Assembly (NCBI GenBank): GCA_030636065.1
Contig: DAOVXR010000083.1
Location: 1 to 7,266 of the forward strand
Direction: 5' to 3'
Origin: Sedimentisphaerales bacterium
GTDB lineage: Bacteria > Planctomycetota > Phycisphaerae > Sedimentisphaerales > SM23-30
DNA: 7,266 nucleotides
Shown: piece by piece, positions 1-5,946 of the stretch
Layout: each line of letters opens with the position of its first letter
How positions within the stretch are numbered: position 1 is the first letter of the stretch
Program-made: the position numbers and the translations under genes
Notes under the pieces: model-generated
Told to the model about the DNA's origin: nothing
Database searches by the model: none
What the model saw: only the letters and a program-made list of their open reading frames with translations

Positions 1-337
1 ACAGGGGCAATCGGTGCAACTGGCCCGGGCCACAAACAATGTCAACCTGTCGATATGTTTCAAGCATATCCCGACCAAGCCGTTGGGCCATACAGCCGAT
101 CACCGATAGAATCAGCTTGGGATCGTCCTGATGGCGACGGCGAAGTTGGCCTATTTTGCTGATGACCTTGTCCTCAGCGTGCTGACGCACAGAACAAGTA
201 TTAAAGATGATGACGCCGGCCCGGTCGGAATCACTGGTGAATTGATACCCCAATTGCTCAAGCTGACCTCTGACAAGCTCCGAATCAAGCTTGTTCATCT
301 GGCAGCCCATAGTTTCGATATAACATTCAGGCTTCAT
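1..337 (-). CDS. miaB: tRNA-2-methylthio-N6-dimethylallyladenosine synthase, N-terminal part (runs off the left edge)
   Basis: This is the first 112 codons of a radical-SAM methylthiotransferase. MiaB adds the methylthio group that turns i6A37 into ms2i6A37 in tRNAs reading UNN codons. The visible part is the N-terminal UPF0004/MTTase domain. It begins MKPECYIETMGCQMNKLDSE and carries the three cysteines expected to bind the auxiliary [4Fe-4S] cluster: Cys12 (in GCQMN), Cys48 (in NTCSVR) and Cys82 (in GCMAQR). The NTCSVR and VIGCMAQR contexts favour MiaB over its relatives MtaB and RimO. The radical-SAM CxxxCxxC motif and the TRAM domain would lie beyond the window. ATG at 337-335 is the best start: there is no in-frame ATG or GTG between it and the tRNA gene, and the conserved YIETMGCQ block begins at residue 6. 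No clear Shine-Dalgarno sequence precedes it. It starts 12 nt after the tRNA-Lys 3' end on the same strand, so the two may share a transcript. Confidence 0.93.
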   Translation of the reverse strand, partial: MKPECYIETMGCQMNKLDSELVRGQLEQLGYQFTSDSDRAGVIIFNTCSVRQHAEDKVISKIGQLRRRHQDDPKLILSVIGCMAQRLGRDMLETYRQVDIVCGPGQLHRLPL

Positions 338-349
338 ATATATAAGTAA

Positions 350-422
350 TGAGGGCGGTGGGACTCGAACCCACGACCCACGGCTTAAAAGGCCGTTGCT
401 CTACCAACTGAGCTACACCCCC
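350..422 (-). tRNA. tRNA-Lys (anticodon UUU)
   Basis: A full cloverleaf reads on the - strand. The acceptor stem pairs GGGGGTG (422-416) with CGCCCTC (357-351) through one G.U pair. The D arm contains AGTTGGTAGA. The anticodon stem ACGGC/GCCGT encloses the loop CTTTTAA, giving anticodon TTT. The T arm is GTGGG-TTCGAGT-CCCAC. The discriminator is A at 350, and the next bases are TTA, so the CCA end is not encoded and must be added enzymatically. The gene is 73 nt including the discriminator. A TATAAA hexamer on the - strand at 434-429 sits where a -10 box would be for a start at or near the tRNA 5' end, but no good -35 is seen, so that promoter is only tentative. The miaB gene follows on the same strand. 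tRNA-Lys(UUU) has U36, so it is not an expected i6A/ms2i6A substrate and the adjacency need not be functional. Confidence 0.97.
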
Positions 423-453
423 AATTACTTTATAATGACGTCAATAAAACAGC

Positions 454-490
454 ATGGGCTAAAGCCCATCCTACGTAACTACGTAACTTT
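454..490 (+). repeat. Dispersed intergenic palindrome, copy A
   Basis: ATGGGCT-AA-AGCCCAT (454-469) is a perfect 7-bp inverted repeat. It is followed by the tail CCTACGTAACTACGTAACT, which holds two tandem CTACGTAA units. The same palindrome and tail occur in the same orientation at 597-631. The two copies agree over about 30 nt apart from a few substitutions and a 1-nt loop difference. It lies between the divergent tRNA-Lys/miaB and nusA transcription units and is non-coding. Confidence 0.75.
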
Positions 491-563
491 CATTCACATC
501 GATAGTTTATAGCTCCACTGAGCCAATATGTCAAGTGGTAACTTTTTCAGATTGCTTTCTTTT

Positions 564-576
564 GCCCTTTCAGGGC
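564..576 (+). repeat. GCCCT-TTC-AGGGC hairpin repeat, copy 1
   Basis: This is a 5-bp inverted repeat with a TTC triloop, flanked by TTTT on the left. Exact copies of the 13-mer recur at 2762-2774 and 2830-2842 in the nusA-infB spacer, also preceded by T-rich sequence. Three identical copies in about 7 kb indicate a dispersed repeat family. It lies in non-coding sequence upstream of the nusA promoter. Confidence 0.75.
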
Positions 577-596
577 TAATGAAGATAAGACGGCGC

Positions 597-631
597 GGGC
601 TGAAAGCCCATCCTACATAACTAAATAACCA
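597..631 (+). repeat. Dispersed intergenic palindrome, copy B
   Basis: GGGCT-GAA-AGCCC (597-609) is followed by CATCCTACATAACTAAATAAC, closely matching copy A at 454-490. The outer palindrome is 5 bp with a GAA triloop. A second, unrelated perfect inverted repeat, CTGATG-AGTA-CATCAG, follows at 636-651. No gene is seen in the rest of 652-704. Confidence 0.7.
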
Positions 632-704
632 TCGCCTGATGAGTACATCAGACGCTGCCACCCGTTGAGCCATCCACCAGGTCGTCAATTCGGAAGGATT
701 GTCG

Positions 705-732
705 TTGACATGGCAAAAAAGTACATTATAAT
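705..732 (+). promoter_or_regulatory. Consensus sigma-70-type promoter for the nusA transcription unit
   Basis: A perfect -35 hexamer TTGACA (705-710) and a perfect -10 hexamer TATAAT (727-732) are separated by 16 nt that include an A6 run. The predicted transcription start is near 739-740. The next + strand protein gene of normal size is nusA at 1290, so the transcript would have an untranslated leader of about 550 nt. This is the only near-consensus promoter seen on the + strand upstream of nusA. A much weaker candidate -10 (TATGGT, about 924-929) lies closer. With both hexamers perfect the promoter should be strong, which fits a need to trim output by attenuation downstream. Confidence 0.75.
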
Positions 733-738
733 AAGAAA

Positions 739-890
739 TTCGACGCCTGATTGGCTTGTGCAATCCGGGGCGTTTGTAGTGAAAATCGCGCGGCGAAGCT
801 GCTGAAACTGACGTAAATCCTTACTACATAAGGATTAAGCTGTTTTTTGCAGGATAGCCTGAAACTCCTGTACCGACTGGCGATTTTATG
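739..890 (+). ncRNA. Upstream folded domain of the nusA leader (or a separate small RNA), family unknown
   Basis: Starting at the predicted transcription start, the sequence has regular hairpin potential. ACGCC-T-GATTG (743-753) pairs with CAATC-CGG-GGCGT (761-773). AAAATCGC (782-789) pairs perfectly with GCGATTTT (880-887) and encloses a composite stem. In that stem CTGC (799-802) pairs with GCAG (849-852), GAAAC (804-808) pairs with GTTTT (842-846), and AATCCTTA (816-823) pairs perfectly with TAAGGATT (829-836) around a CTACA loop. No open reading frame with a ribosome-binding site is visible. I compared it by eye with 6S, tmRNA, RNase P and SRP RNAs and common riboswitches and recognise none. 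It could be the first domain of one long leader or an independent RNA; no clear terminator ends it at about 890. Confidence 0.35.
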
Positions 891-988
891 TAAAAAAGTT
901 TTTAATGTTAATTCAGCCTGGATTATGGTACTTTTGAGAAATAAATTTCGCAAGGGAAGGCCCCTGCGAGTTTGGAGGAAGTATAAAG

Positions 989-1021
989 ATGGATTTGGAA
1001 GGTAACCGTGTCAGCGCTTAG
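989..1021 (+). CDS. Putative 10-residue leader peptide of the nusA attenuator
   Basis: A short frame ATG...TAG encodes MDLEGNRVSA. A strong Shine-Dalgarno sequence, GGAGGA (974-979), lies about 10 nt upstream of the ATG, slightly longer than ideal spacing. The frame covers the whole 5' side of helix P1 (991-1007), and its stop codon lies in the 5' arm of hairpin P2. A ribosome translating it would therefore block P1 and free the terminator arms. The peptide has no run of a single amino acid, so classical amino-acid-starvation attenuation is not suggested; initiation efficiency would be the more natural input. It does not resemble a tmRNA tag. With only 10 codons, the frame and its ribosome-binding site could be coincidence. 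Confidence 0.35.
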   Translation: MDLEGNRVSA

Positions 1022-1232
1022 TCCTAATGGTTTGGGACTTTTGAGCGAAGGCCGCTTAGACCAGCGGCGCGGCGCCCCACAGGGCAGCCCGAAGGCCATG
1101 CTCGAGAATTGGGCAAAAGGCCCCGGTACAGGGTTCGGTTAGAATATTTTAACCGCCCCGTGCAGGGCAAAAGCAATTCCGAGCAAAATGGCTCTCTGGC
1201 TGGCCGATAAAGTTGCTCGGAGTAACATCGAA

Positions 1233-1264
1233 GTGGGTTACCTCGAGAGGTCCCGCTTTTTTTT
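1233..1264 (+). terminator. Intrinsic terminator immediately upstream of nusA
   Basis: GTGGG (1233-1237), a TT bulge, and ACCT (1240-1243) pair around the tetraloop CGAG with AGGT (1248-1251) and CCCGC (1252-1256). Eight consecutive T (1257-1264) follow, then A and four more T. The stem has 9 bp with one G.U pair. It lies 25 nt before the nusA start codon, leaving no room for a promoter, so transcription of nusA must read through it. That makes it a leader attenuator rather than the end of an unrelated gene. Confidence 0.8.
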
Positions 1265-1289
1265 ATTTTACACGTAAGGCAGAACAGCA

Positions 1290-2690
1290 ATGAATCCTGA
1301 GTTACTCAGAAATGTTGACAATATAGCCCGCGAAAAAAATATCGATCGCGAAAGCATTCTGTGCGATCTGGAGGCGGCAATGGAGTCCGCAACGCGAAAG
1401 CACTTCGGGCCGGACAAAGAGGTAGAGGTTCGTATCGACCGTGAAAGCGGAGAAGTGCTGGCAATGCTGGACGGTGAACAAATCGATATCAAAAAACTGG
1501 GACGAATACCAGCGCAAACAGCCAAACAAGTTATGATCCAAAAACTCCGGGAGGACGAACGAGGCAGCATATTCGCCGAGTATCAGGAACGAGTCGGCGA
1601 AATAGTGGCTGGGACAATCGGCAGGCACGAAGGAGGAACAACAATAGTCAACCTGGGCCGCGCCGAGGCTATACTGCCACGTAGCGAACAGATTCCCGGC
1701 GAAACACTCCATCCCGGCGAACGACTCCGGGCAATGATCTACGAAGTCAAAGAAGTACCGAACCATATAAAAATCATCCTGTCCCGCAGCCATCCGGATT
1801 TTGTTCGCCGACTGTTCGAACAGGAAGTACCGGAAGTAGCCGATAAAGTTATAGAAATTAAGGCCCTGGCGCGAGAAGCAGGCTATCGCAGTAAAGTGGC
1901 GGTAACCAGCACAGACAGTAAAGTCGATGCGGTCGGAGCGTGCGTGGGCGTACGCGGCAGCCGAATTAAAAATATCGTCGATGAACTCGGCGGCGAAAAA
2001 ATAGACATCGTCCGCTGGAACGAATCATCGCAAGTATTCATCGGCAACGCCCTGCGTCCCTCAGAAATACGCGAGATCGCTCTGTGCTTCGAACTTAACA
2101 GGGCAACCGTGGCAGTAAGCGAAGACCAACTATCGCTGGCTATCGGCAAACGCGGCCAAAATGTGCGGCTGGCAGCACGATTGACTAACTGGGACATCGA
2201 CATCCTGACGCCAACCGAACACACCAAGGGAATCGAAATACTAATCAAAACATTGCGAAGCGTGGAAAGCGTTGACGATACCCTTATCGACAAGGTTATG
2301 GCGCTGGGAATAATATCAGTGCTGGACCTCGAAGAAATAGGAGCCGAACCACTGGTTCAGGCATTAGAAATAGAAGAAGAATTAGCTGTCAATATGGTCA
2401 AGGCGGCAGGCAATGAAGCACGCCGCCTGGCGGAAAGCAAAAAGGCAAGTACGGCCGCCCAGAAAGTATTGGCCAAAGAAGCTGAAAACAAGAAATCAGA
2501 GGAGCCGGCAGAGATTATGTCCGACAAAAAAGAGTCCGGACTGTCATCCCTGTTGTCCTCCGAACCAATAAACGTCGAAGCGTCCCCGGAAGAGTCTTCC
2601 GATTCGTTGCCTACACCGGATCAAACAGAATCGGAAGAGGAAACACCAGTAACGTCCGACGATAAAGATACGAGTACAAAAATCGATTAG
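1290..2690 (+). CDS. nusA: Transcription termination/antitermination factor NusA
   Basis: The 466-residue protein binds RNA polymerase and nascent RNA, promotes pausing and hairpin-dependent termination, and takes part in rRNA antitermination. Visible domains are an N-terminal polymerase-binding domain (about 1-98), an S1 domain (about 102-153, VGEIVAGTIGRHEGGTTIVN), KH1 (about 199-262, GVRG at 219-223) and KH2 (about 265-331, AIGKRGQNVRLAARL with GKRG at 286-289). A single helix-hairpin-helix segment follows (about 330-370). The last 85 or so residues are a low-complexity Ser/Glu/Asp/Lys tail instead of the two acidic repeats of E. coli NusA. Length is normal for the family. The ATG at 1290 is preceded by TAAGG (1275-1279), and the protein begins at the usual NusA N-terminus. 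rimP, the usual upstream neighbour, is absent; a long structured leader with a terminator takes its place. infB follows after 299 nt. Confidence 0.97.
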   Translation: MNPELLRNVDNIAREKNIDRESILCDLEAAMESATRKHFGPDKEVEVRIDRESGEVLAMLDGEQIDIKKLGRIPAQTAKQVMIQKLREDERGSIFAEYQERVGEIVAGTIGRHEGGTTIVNLGRAEAILPRSEQIPGETLHPGERLRAMIYEVKEVPNHIKIILSRSHPDFVRRLFEQEVPEVADKVIEIKALAREAGYRSKVAVTSTDSKVDAVGACVGVRGSRIKNIVDELGGEKIDIVRWNESSQVFIGNALRPSEIREIALCFELNRATVAVSEDQLSLAIGKRGQNVRLAARLTNWDIDILTPTEHTKGIEILIKTLRSVESVDDTLIDKVMALGIISVLDLEEIGAEPLVQALEIEEELAVNMVKAAGNEARRLAESKKASTAAQKVLAKEAENKKSEEPAEIMSDKKESGLSSLLSSEPINVEASPEESSDSLPTPDQTESEEETPVTSDDKDTSTKID

Positions 2691-2737
2691 TTTTCGCAAC
2701 AGGAAATAATAATTTAAGTAACCGTTCACGCTTTTTA

Positions 2738-2966
2738 TCCGCCTGTGGCGGACTTTATTTCGCCCTTTCAGGGCTTAAAAAGTTTGTTTGCCTTGTTACC
2801 CAGGGCGTTGCCCTGGGTTGATCTATTTTGCCCTTTCAGGGCCGATAAAGAGAATCCGCCTACGGCGGACCGATCCCCGCCTCCGCGGGGACAAGCTTTA
2901 CATCGGGGGCTGATAAGAACCCCTGCTTGACAGCAGGGGCTATTAAAAAGTTCCGCTAAAGGCGGT
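2738..2966 (+). repeat. Cluster of eight small hairpins in the nusA-infB spacer
   Basis: The 299-nt spacer contains consecutive inverted repeats: TCCGCC-TGT-GGCGGA (2738-2752); GCCCT-TTC-AGGGC (2762-2774); ACCCAGGGC-GTT-GCCCTGGGT (2798-2818); GCCCT-TTC-AGGGC again (2830-2842); TCCGCC-TAC-GGCGGA (2855-2869); TCCCCGC-CTCC-GCGGGGA (2874-2891); CCCCTGCT-TGAC-AGCAGGGG (2920-2939); and CCGC-TAAAG-GCGG (2953-2965). Loops are mostly 3-4 nt and the hairpins are separated by short A/T-rich links. None is followed by a proper T tract, so they are not typical intrinsic terminators. Two families occur twice here, and the GCCCT hairpin also occurs at 564. A 61-codon frame across them is repeat-derived and not a credible gene. 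Possible roles are RNA processing or stability between nusA and infB, or simple repeat accumulation. Confidence 0.85.
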
Positions 2967-2989
2967 TAATTTAGTCTGGAGTTCATTGA

Positions 2990-5821
2990 GTGGCCAAACG
3001 AATTTTTCAACTGGCAAAAGAATTGCAAGTCAAAAGCACTGCGGTCGTGGAAAAATGTCATGCCGAAGGTATCGACATCAAGAACCATATGAGTACCCTT
3101 TCGGCCGGGCTGGAAGCGACCATCCGAGAATGGTTCACGAGCGGCGACAATGCCACGACAATCGAAACGACGGCACCGGTTGACCTTGAAAAGGTCAAGA
3201 GCAAAAAGCCCCGGTCCCGAAAGAAAAAAGTAAAAGCCGAAGATAAACCGGAATCAGCTACAGCAGTCGGCGTGGCGGTGATAGAGGCACCCCCGGAAAC
3301 CGAGAGCCAGGAAGAAACCGCAGCCACAATCGAGGCCCAAGTAGTTACCGCAGCCAAAACGGCCAAAAAAACATCCAAGCCCAAACGCAAAAGCCCCAAA
3401 GAAATTAAGGTGGGAGCGGAAGACACCGAAGTCGAAGCGGCAACATCCGAAGAAAAACCAAAGAAGAAAACAGCAACGAAGAAAAAAACAGACAAGAAAC
3501 AAACCGGAGAAGAATCCGCCGAAGCGTCTCCAGACGAACCGGAACGCAAAGGCCCCCTTATTATAGATACGATCATCCCAACTAAACAGGCAGAGCCTCA
3601 AGCGCCTGCACCTGTTCCCTTTGTGCCTGCTCCCGCTGTCCTTAAAGGCCCCAAGGTGCTGCGGACCGTTCCGGTTGAAATTATGCCCGCACGACCTGTC
3701 CCGCGCAAACCGCGGAAAGTCGCAGCCGTCGCGGAAACAGATACATCCACAAATGGACCTCGAGGCGGAAGCACTACCGCAGGCGGGCGGCGACGACGCA
3801 AACAACGCGGTGCTGAGCCGGAAACCGGTGATACCAAGCGGGCTAAACCGAAAACACAGCGGCGACGAGCAGGCCGCAAGTATGAATCCGAATATGTCGC
3901 CCCCCACGAACGGGGAAACCAGGACCTGCTGGAAAGACAACAACGGCTGGCCAAGGCATCGGGCACTATGCTGCATCGTCGGGAACGGCAACTGGCCCAA
4001 AAAGAAACAGCCGCCGGCACATCAGGCGTACTCGAACCACTCCGAATCGAAAAAGCCGTTGTGAAAGAACCAATTACGGTCAAAGAACTCAGTGCCGCTA
4101 TCGGTGTCCGAACCACTGAAATTATCGGTAAGCTGATGGGAATGGGAGTAATGGCGACCATTAACGATGCACTGGAAGCCGAGGCAGCAATGACCGTGGC
4201 AATGGATTTCGGTGTGGATTTGACAGTCGAAGAGGTAACCCTGCTTTGGGATAAACTCCAAACAGACTTCGATCAAGAAACTACGCAGCTTGAGCAGGTT
4301 TCCAGGCCTCCGATCGTGGCCTTTCTCGGTCATGTGGATCATGGCAAGACCTCACTGTTAGATCGTATCCGCAAGGCAAGTGTAACCAGCGGTGAGGCAG
4401 GCGGAATTACACAACATATAGGCTCGTATCTCTACAACGACGGCAAACGACAAATAACGTTTTTGGATACGCCGGGGCATAAAGCCTTTACCGAAATGCG
4501 TGCCCGTGGCGCCGACATTACAGATGTGGTAGTGCTGGTGGTGGCAGCCGACGACGGCGTTATGCCTCAAACCGAAGAAGCCATCAATCACGCGAAAGCA
4601 GCCGGGGTGTCTATCGTGGTGGCCCTGAACAAGATAGACCTTCCAAATATGGACGTAAATCGTGTTCTGGGTCAGCTATCAGAACATGAACTGGTCCCCG
4701 CTGAATGGGGAGGCGATACGGAAGTCGTGCGAACCAGCGCCGCCAGCGGTGAAGGTATCGAAGACCTTCTCGATCACCTGGAATACATAGCGGAACTGAA
4801 ACATTTAACCGCCGCTACAGACGGCCCAGCCACCGGTTGGGTAGTAGAAGCGGAAATGACCATCCAACAGGGAGCCGTGGCCACCTTACTGGTCAAAGAC
4901 GGTACCCTCAAAACCGGCGACGTTATAGTAAGCGGCTCCTCTTACGGCCGAGTCCGCACAATTACAGACACCACCGGGGCAACACTAACAGAAGCAAGCC
5001 CATCAACACCAGTTGAGATTACAGGCCTGAGCGAAGTTCCAATAGCCGGGGACCGATTTTTTGTTCCGGGCAACATATCCCAGGCAGCCGAGATCGCAGA
5101 AGAACAACGAAACCGACGCCGAGAAAAAGCCCTTCTGCACCGTCGTCAGATTACACTGGATAATCTTTTCAGCGAGATTGCCGCCGGTGAACTGAAAGAA
5201 TTGAATGTTATCGTTCGCGCCGACGTTCAAGGGTCAGTAGATGTTCTACGCAATACGATTATGGAGATGAACACATCCGAGGTGGCCGTTCGGATTCTGC
5301 ACGCGGCGGTAGGAGGCATCACCGAAAGCGACGTCCTGCTGGCCCAAGCATCCAATGCCATCATCATCGGCTTCCAGGTAGTCGCCGACGAACATGCCCG
5401 CAATCTGGCCGAGAAGGAAGGCGTGGAAATTCGCCTGTATCGCGTCATCTACCAGATCAGCGAAGACATGAAAAAAGCACTGGAAGGAATGCTCAAGCCC
5501 CGGATCGAAGAGAAACCGCTTGGCCGTGCCGAAGTGCGACAGGTATTTCGTGTTTCGCGAGTCGGCGCGATTGCCGGCTGTCTGGTAACAGAAGGCAAAA
5601 TTCAGCGGTCCGCCCGCTTACGAATAATCCGGGATAGTGTAGTGATTCGTGATAATAATCCAATCGAGTCGCTACGCCGAGTCAAAGACGATGTCAGCGA
5701 AGTCCGTAACGGCCTGGAATGTGGGATTAAACTGGAAAAATTCGACGATCTGAAAAACGGCGATGTGCTCGAAGCCTACGAACTGATTGAGATCAGCCGT
5801 ACACTTGATTCGGTGGAATAA
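2990..5821 (+). CDS. infB: Translation initiation factor IF-2
   Basis: The 943-residue GTPase brings fMet-tRNA to the 30S subunit and promotes 50S joining. It starts with GTG; GGAG (2978-2981) lies 8 nt upstream, just after the last spacer hairpin, and the protein begins with the conserved IF2 N-terminal helix domain (1-50, [19 protein letters not shown]). Residues about 55-345 are a Lys/Ala/Glu/Pro- and Arg-rich low-complexity linker. A second IF2_N-type domain spans about 353-425. The G domain (about 438-605) has all motifs: GHVDHGKT (447-454), GGITQHIG (471-478), DTPGH (493-497), NKID (547-550) and SAA (583-585). Domain II (about 615-700), domain III (about 720-820) and the C-terminal domains to [20 protein letters not shown] (910-929) follow. 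Length and layout are normal and the gene is intact. It is probably co-transcribed with nusA and rbfA. Confidence 0.98.
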   Translation: MAKRIFQLAKELQVKSTAVVEKCHAEGIDIKNHMSTLSAGLEATIREWFTSGDNATTIETTAPVDLEKVKSKKPRSRKKKVKAEDKPESATAVGVAVIEAPPETESQEETAATIEAQVVTAAKTAKKTSKPKRKSPKEIKVGAEDTEVEAATSEEKPKKKTATKKKTDKKQTGEESAEASPDEPERKGPLIIDTIIPTKQAEPQAPAPVPFVPAPAVLKGPKVLRTVPVEIMPARPVPRKPRKVAAVAETDTSTNGPRGGSTTAGGRRRRKQRGAEPETGDTKRAKPKTQRRRAGRKYESEYVAPHERGNQDLLERQQRLAKASGTMLHRRERQLAQKETAAGTSGVLEPLRIEKAVVKEPITVKELSAAIGVRTTEIIGKLMGMGVMATINDALEAEAAMTVAMDFGVDLTVEEVTLLWDKLQTDFDQETTQLEQVSRPPIVAFLGHVDHGKTSLLDRIRKASVTSGEAGGITQHIGSYLYNDGKRQITFLDTPGHKAFTEMRARGADITDVVVLVVAADDGVMPQTEEAINHAKAAGVSIVVALNKIDLPNMDVNRVLGQLSEHELVPAEWGGDTEVVRTSAASGEGIEDLLDHLEYIAELKHLTAATDGPATGWVVEAEMTIQQGAVATLLVKDGTLKTGDVIVSGSSYGRVRTITDTTGATLTEASPSTPVEITGLSEVPIAGDRFFVPGNISQAAEIAEEQRNRRREKALLHRRQITLDNLFSEIAAGELKELNVIVRADVQGSVDVLRNTIMEMNTSEVAVRILHAAVGGITESDVLLAQASNAIIIGFQVVADEHARNLAEKEGVEIRLYRVIYQISEDMKKALEGMLKPRIEEKPLGRAEVRQVFRVSRVGAIAGCLVTEGKIQRSARLRIIRDSVVIRDNNPIESLRRVKDDVSEVRNGLECGIKLEKFDDLKNGDVLEAYELIEISRTLDSVE

Positions 5822-5827
5822 TTTGGA

Positions 5828-5845
5828 TGAGTTGTGAGTTGTGAG
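5828..5845 (+). repeat. Heptamer tandem repeat TGAGTTG
   Basis: Two full TGAGTTG units and a partial third (TGAG) start 6 nt after the infB stop codon. A purine-rich stretch follows. A degenerate array of the same heptamer family occurs at 7093-7120, and the start of another at 7252-7266. Confidence 0.75.
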
Positions 5846-5858
5846 AAAGAGAAAAGAA

Positions 5859-5893
5859 GAATTCAGAATTCAGAATTCAGAAGACAGAAGAGA
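5859..5893 (+). repeat. Heptamer tandem repeat GAATTCA
   Basis: Three perfect GAATTCA units (5859-5879) are followed by two degenerate ones, GAAGACA (5880-5886) and GAAGAGA (5887-5893). They continue in phase in the infB-rbfA spacer. The 7-nt unit equals that of the neighbouring TGAGTTG array although the sequence differs. Such short heptamer arrays recall the STRR repeats described in cyanobacteria. Confidence 0.75.
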
Positions 5894-5907
5894 AGAAGAG
5901 TTGCGGG

Positions 5908-5934
5908 TTCGCCTCGGCGAATCTGCCTACGGCA
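5908..5934 (+). repeat. Pair of small palindromes before rbfA
   Basis: TTCGCC-TC-GGCGAA (5908-5921) and TGCC-TAC-GGCA (5924-5934) lie next to each other 12-38 nt before the rbfA start. The second resembles the TCCGCC-TAC-GGCGGA hairpin at 2855-2869, with the same TAC loop and a shorter stem. A hairpin here would end just upstream of the rbfA ribosome-binding region. No T tract follows, so it is not a terminator. Confidence 0.6.
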
Positions 5935-5946
5935 CGGTGGTGAGTT

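Larger units (their letters stand above)
948..1264 (+). ncRNA. Structured nusA leader RNA with attenuator architecture, family unknown
   Basis: After a short hairpin (TCGCA-A-GGG at 948-956 with CCC-C-TGCGA at 961-969), a multibranched domain can form. The closing helix P1 pairs GGTAACC (1001-1007) with GGTTACC (1236-1242) and GGATTT (991-996) with AGGTCC (1248-1253, two G.U pairs). Inside it are five well-paired hairpins and one short one. P2 has CGCT/AGCG and AGTCC/GGACT, 1015-1047. P3 is GCCGCT/AGCGGC, 1051-1068. GCCC/GGGC, 1074-1085, is short. P4 is GCCCGA/TTGGGC, 1087-1114. P5 is a long arm, 1120-1168, with four helical segments ending in CGGTTA/TAACCG. P6 is ATTCCGAGCAA/TTGCTCGGAGT, from 1176 to 1223. 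Its last segment is an intrinsic terminator (1233-1264) whose two arms are the same bases as the 3' side of P1. The structure was found by eye and no energy was computed. No known RNA family was recognised. Confidence 0.55.

Noticed and set aside
494..763. Open frame of 89 codons on the - strand
   Set aside because: It includes the dispersed palindrome translated as part of the protein and overlaps the consensus nusA promoter. It has no ribosome-binding site and resembles no family.
892..932. Second promoter close to nusA (TATGGT at about 924 with TTTAAT upstream)
   Set aside because: Both hexamers match the consensus poorly, and the site would still lie upstream of the terminator, so it would not change the attenuation argument.
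739..1264. tmRNA, RNase P RNA, 6S RNA or SRP RNA
   Set aside because: The conserved blocks of tmRNA, RNase P and SRP RNA (tRNA-like T arm, GAGGAAAGTCC-type block, GGAAGGAAGCAGCC-type loop) are absent, and the multibranched shape is not the single long hairpin of 6S RNA.
1231..1264. T-box riboswitch (GTGGGTTACC resembling the AGGGTGGNACCGCG box followed by a terminator)
   Set aside because: The T-box 14-mer is not matched, no specifier stem was recognised, and the downstream gene is not an aminoacyl-tRNA synthetase or an amino-acid gene.
1024..1290. Open frame of 88 codons on the - strand across the nusA leader
   Set aside because: It runs through the antisense of the structured leader and terminator. 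Its Cys/Arg/Pro-rich composition reflects GC-rich hairpins and it has no recognisable domain.
2745..2930. Open frame of 61 codons on the + strand between nusA and infB
   Set aside because: It is made almost entirely of hairpin repeats, has no Shine-Dalgarno sequence and no homology that I recognise.
2738..2966. CRISPR array
   Set aside because: The repeated hairpins differ in sequence and spacing and there are no regular spacers of 30-40 nt.
3254..4000. Long - strand frame (248 codons) opposite infB
   Set aside because: It is a shadow of the Lys/Ala/Glu-rich IF2 linker. The Phe/Cys/Gly-rich translation is typical of the antisense of such sequence.
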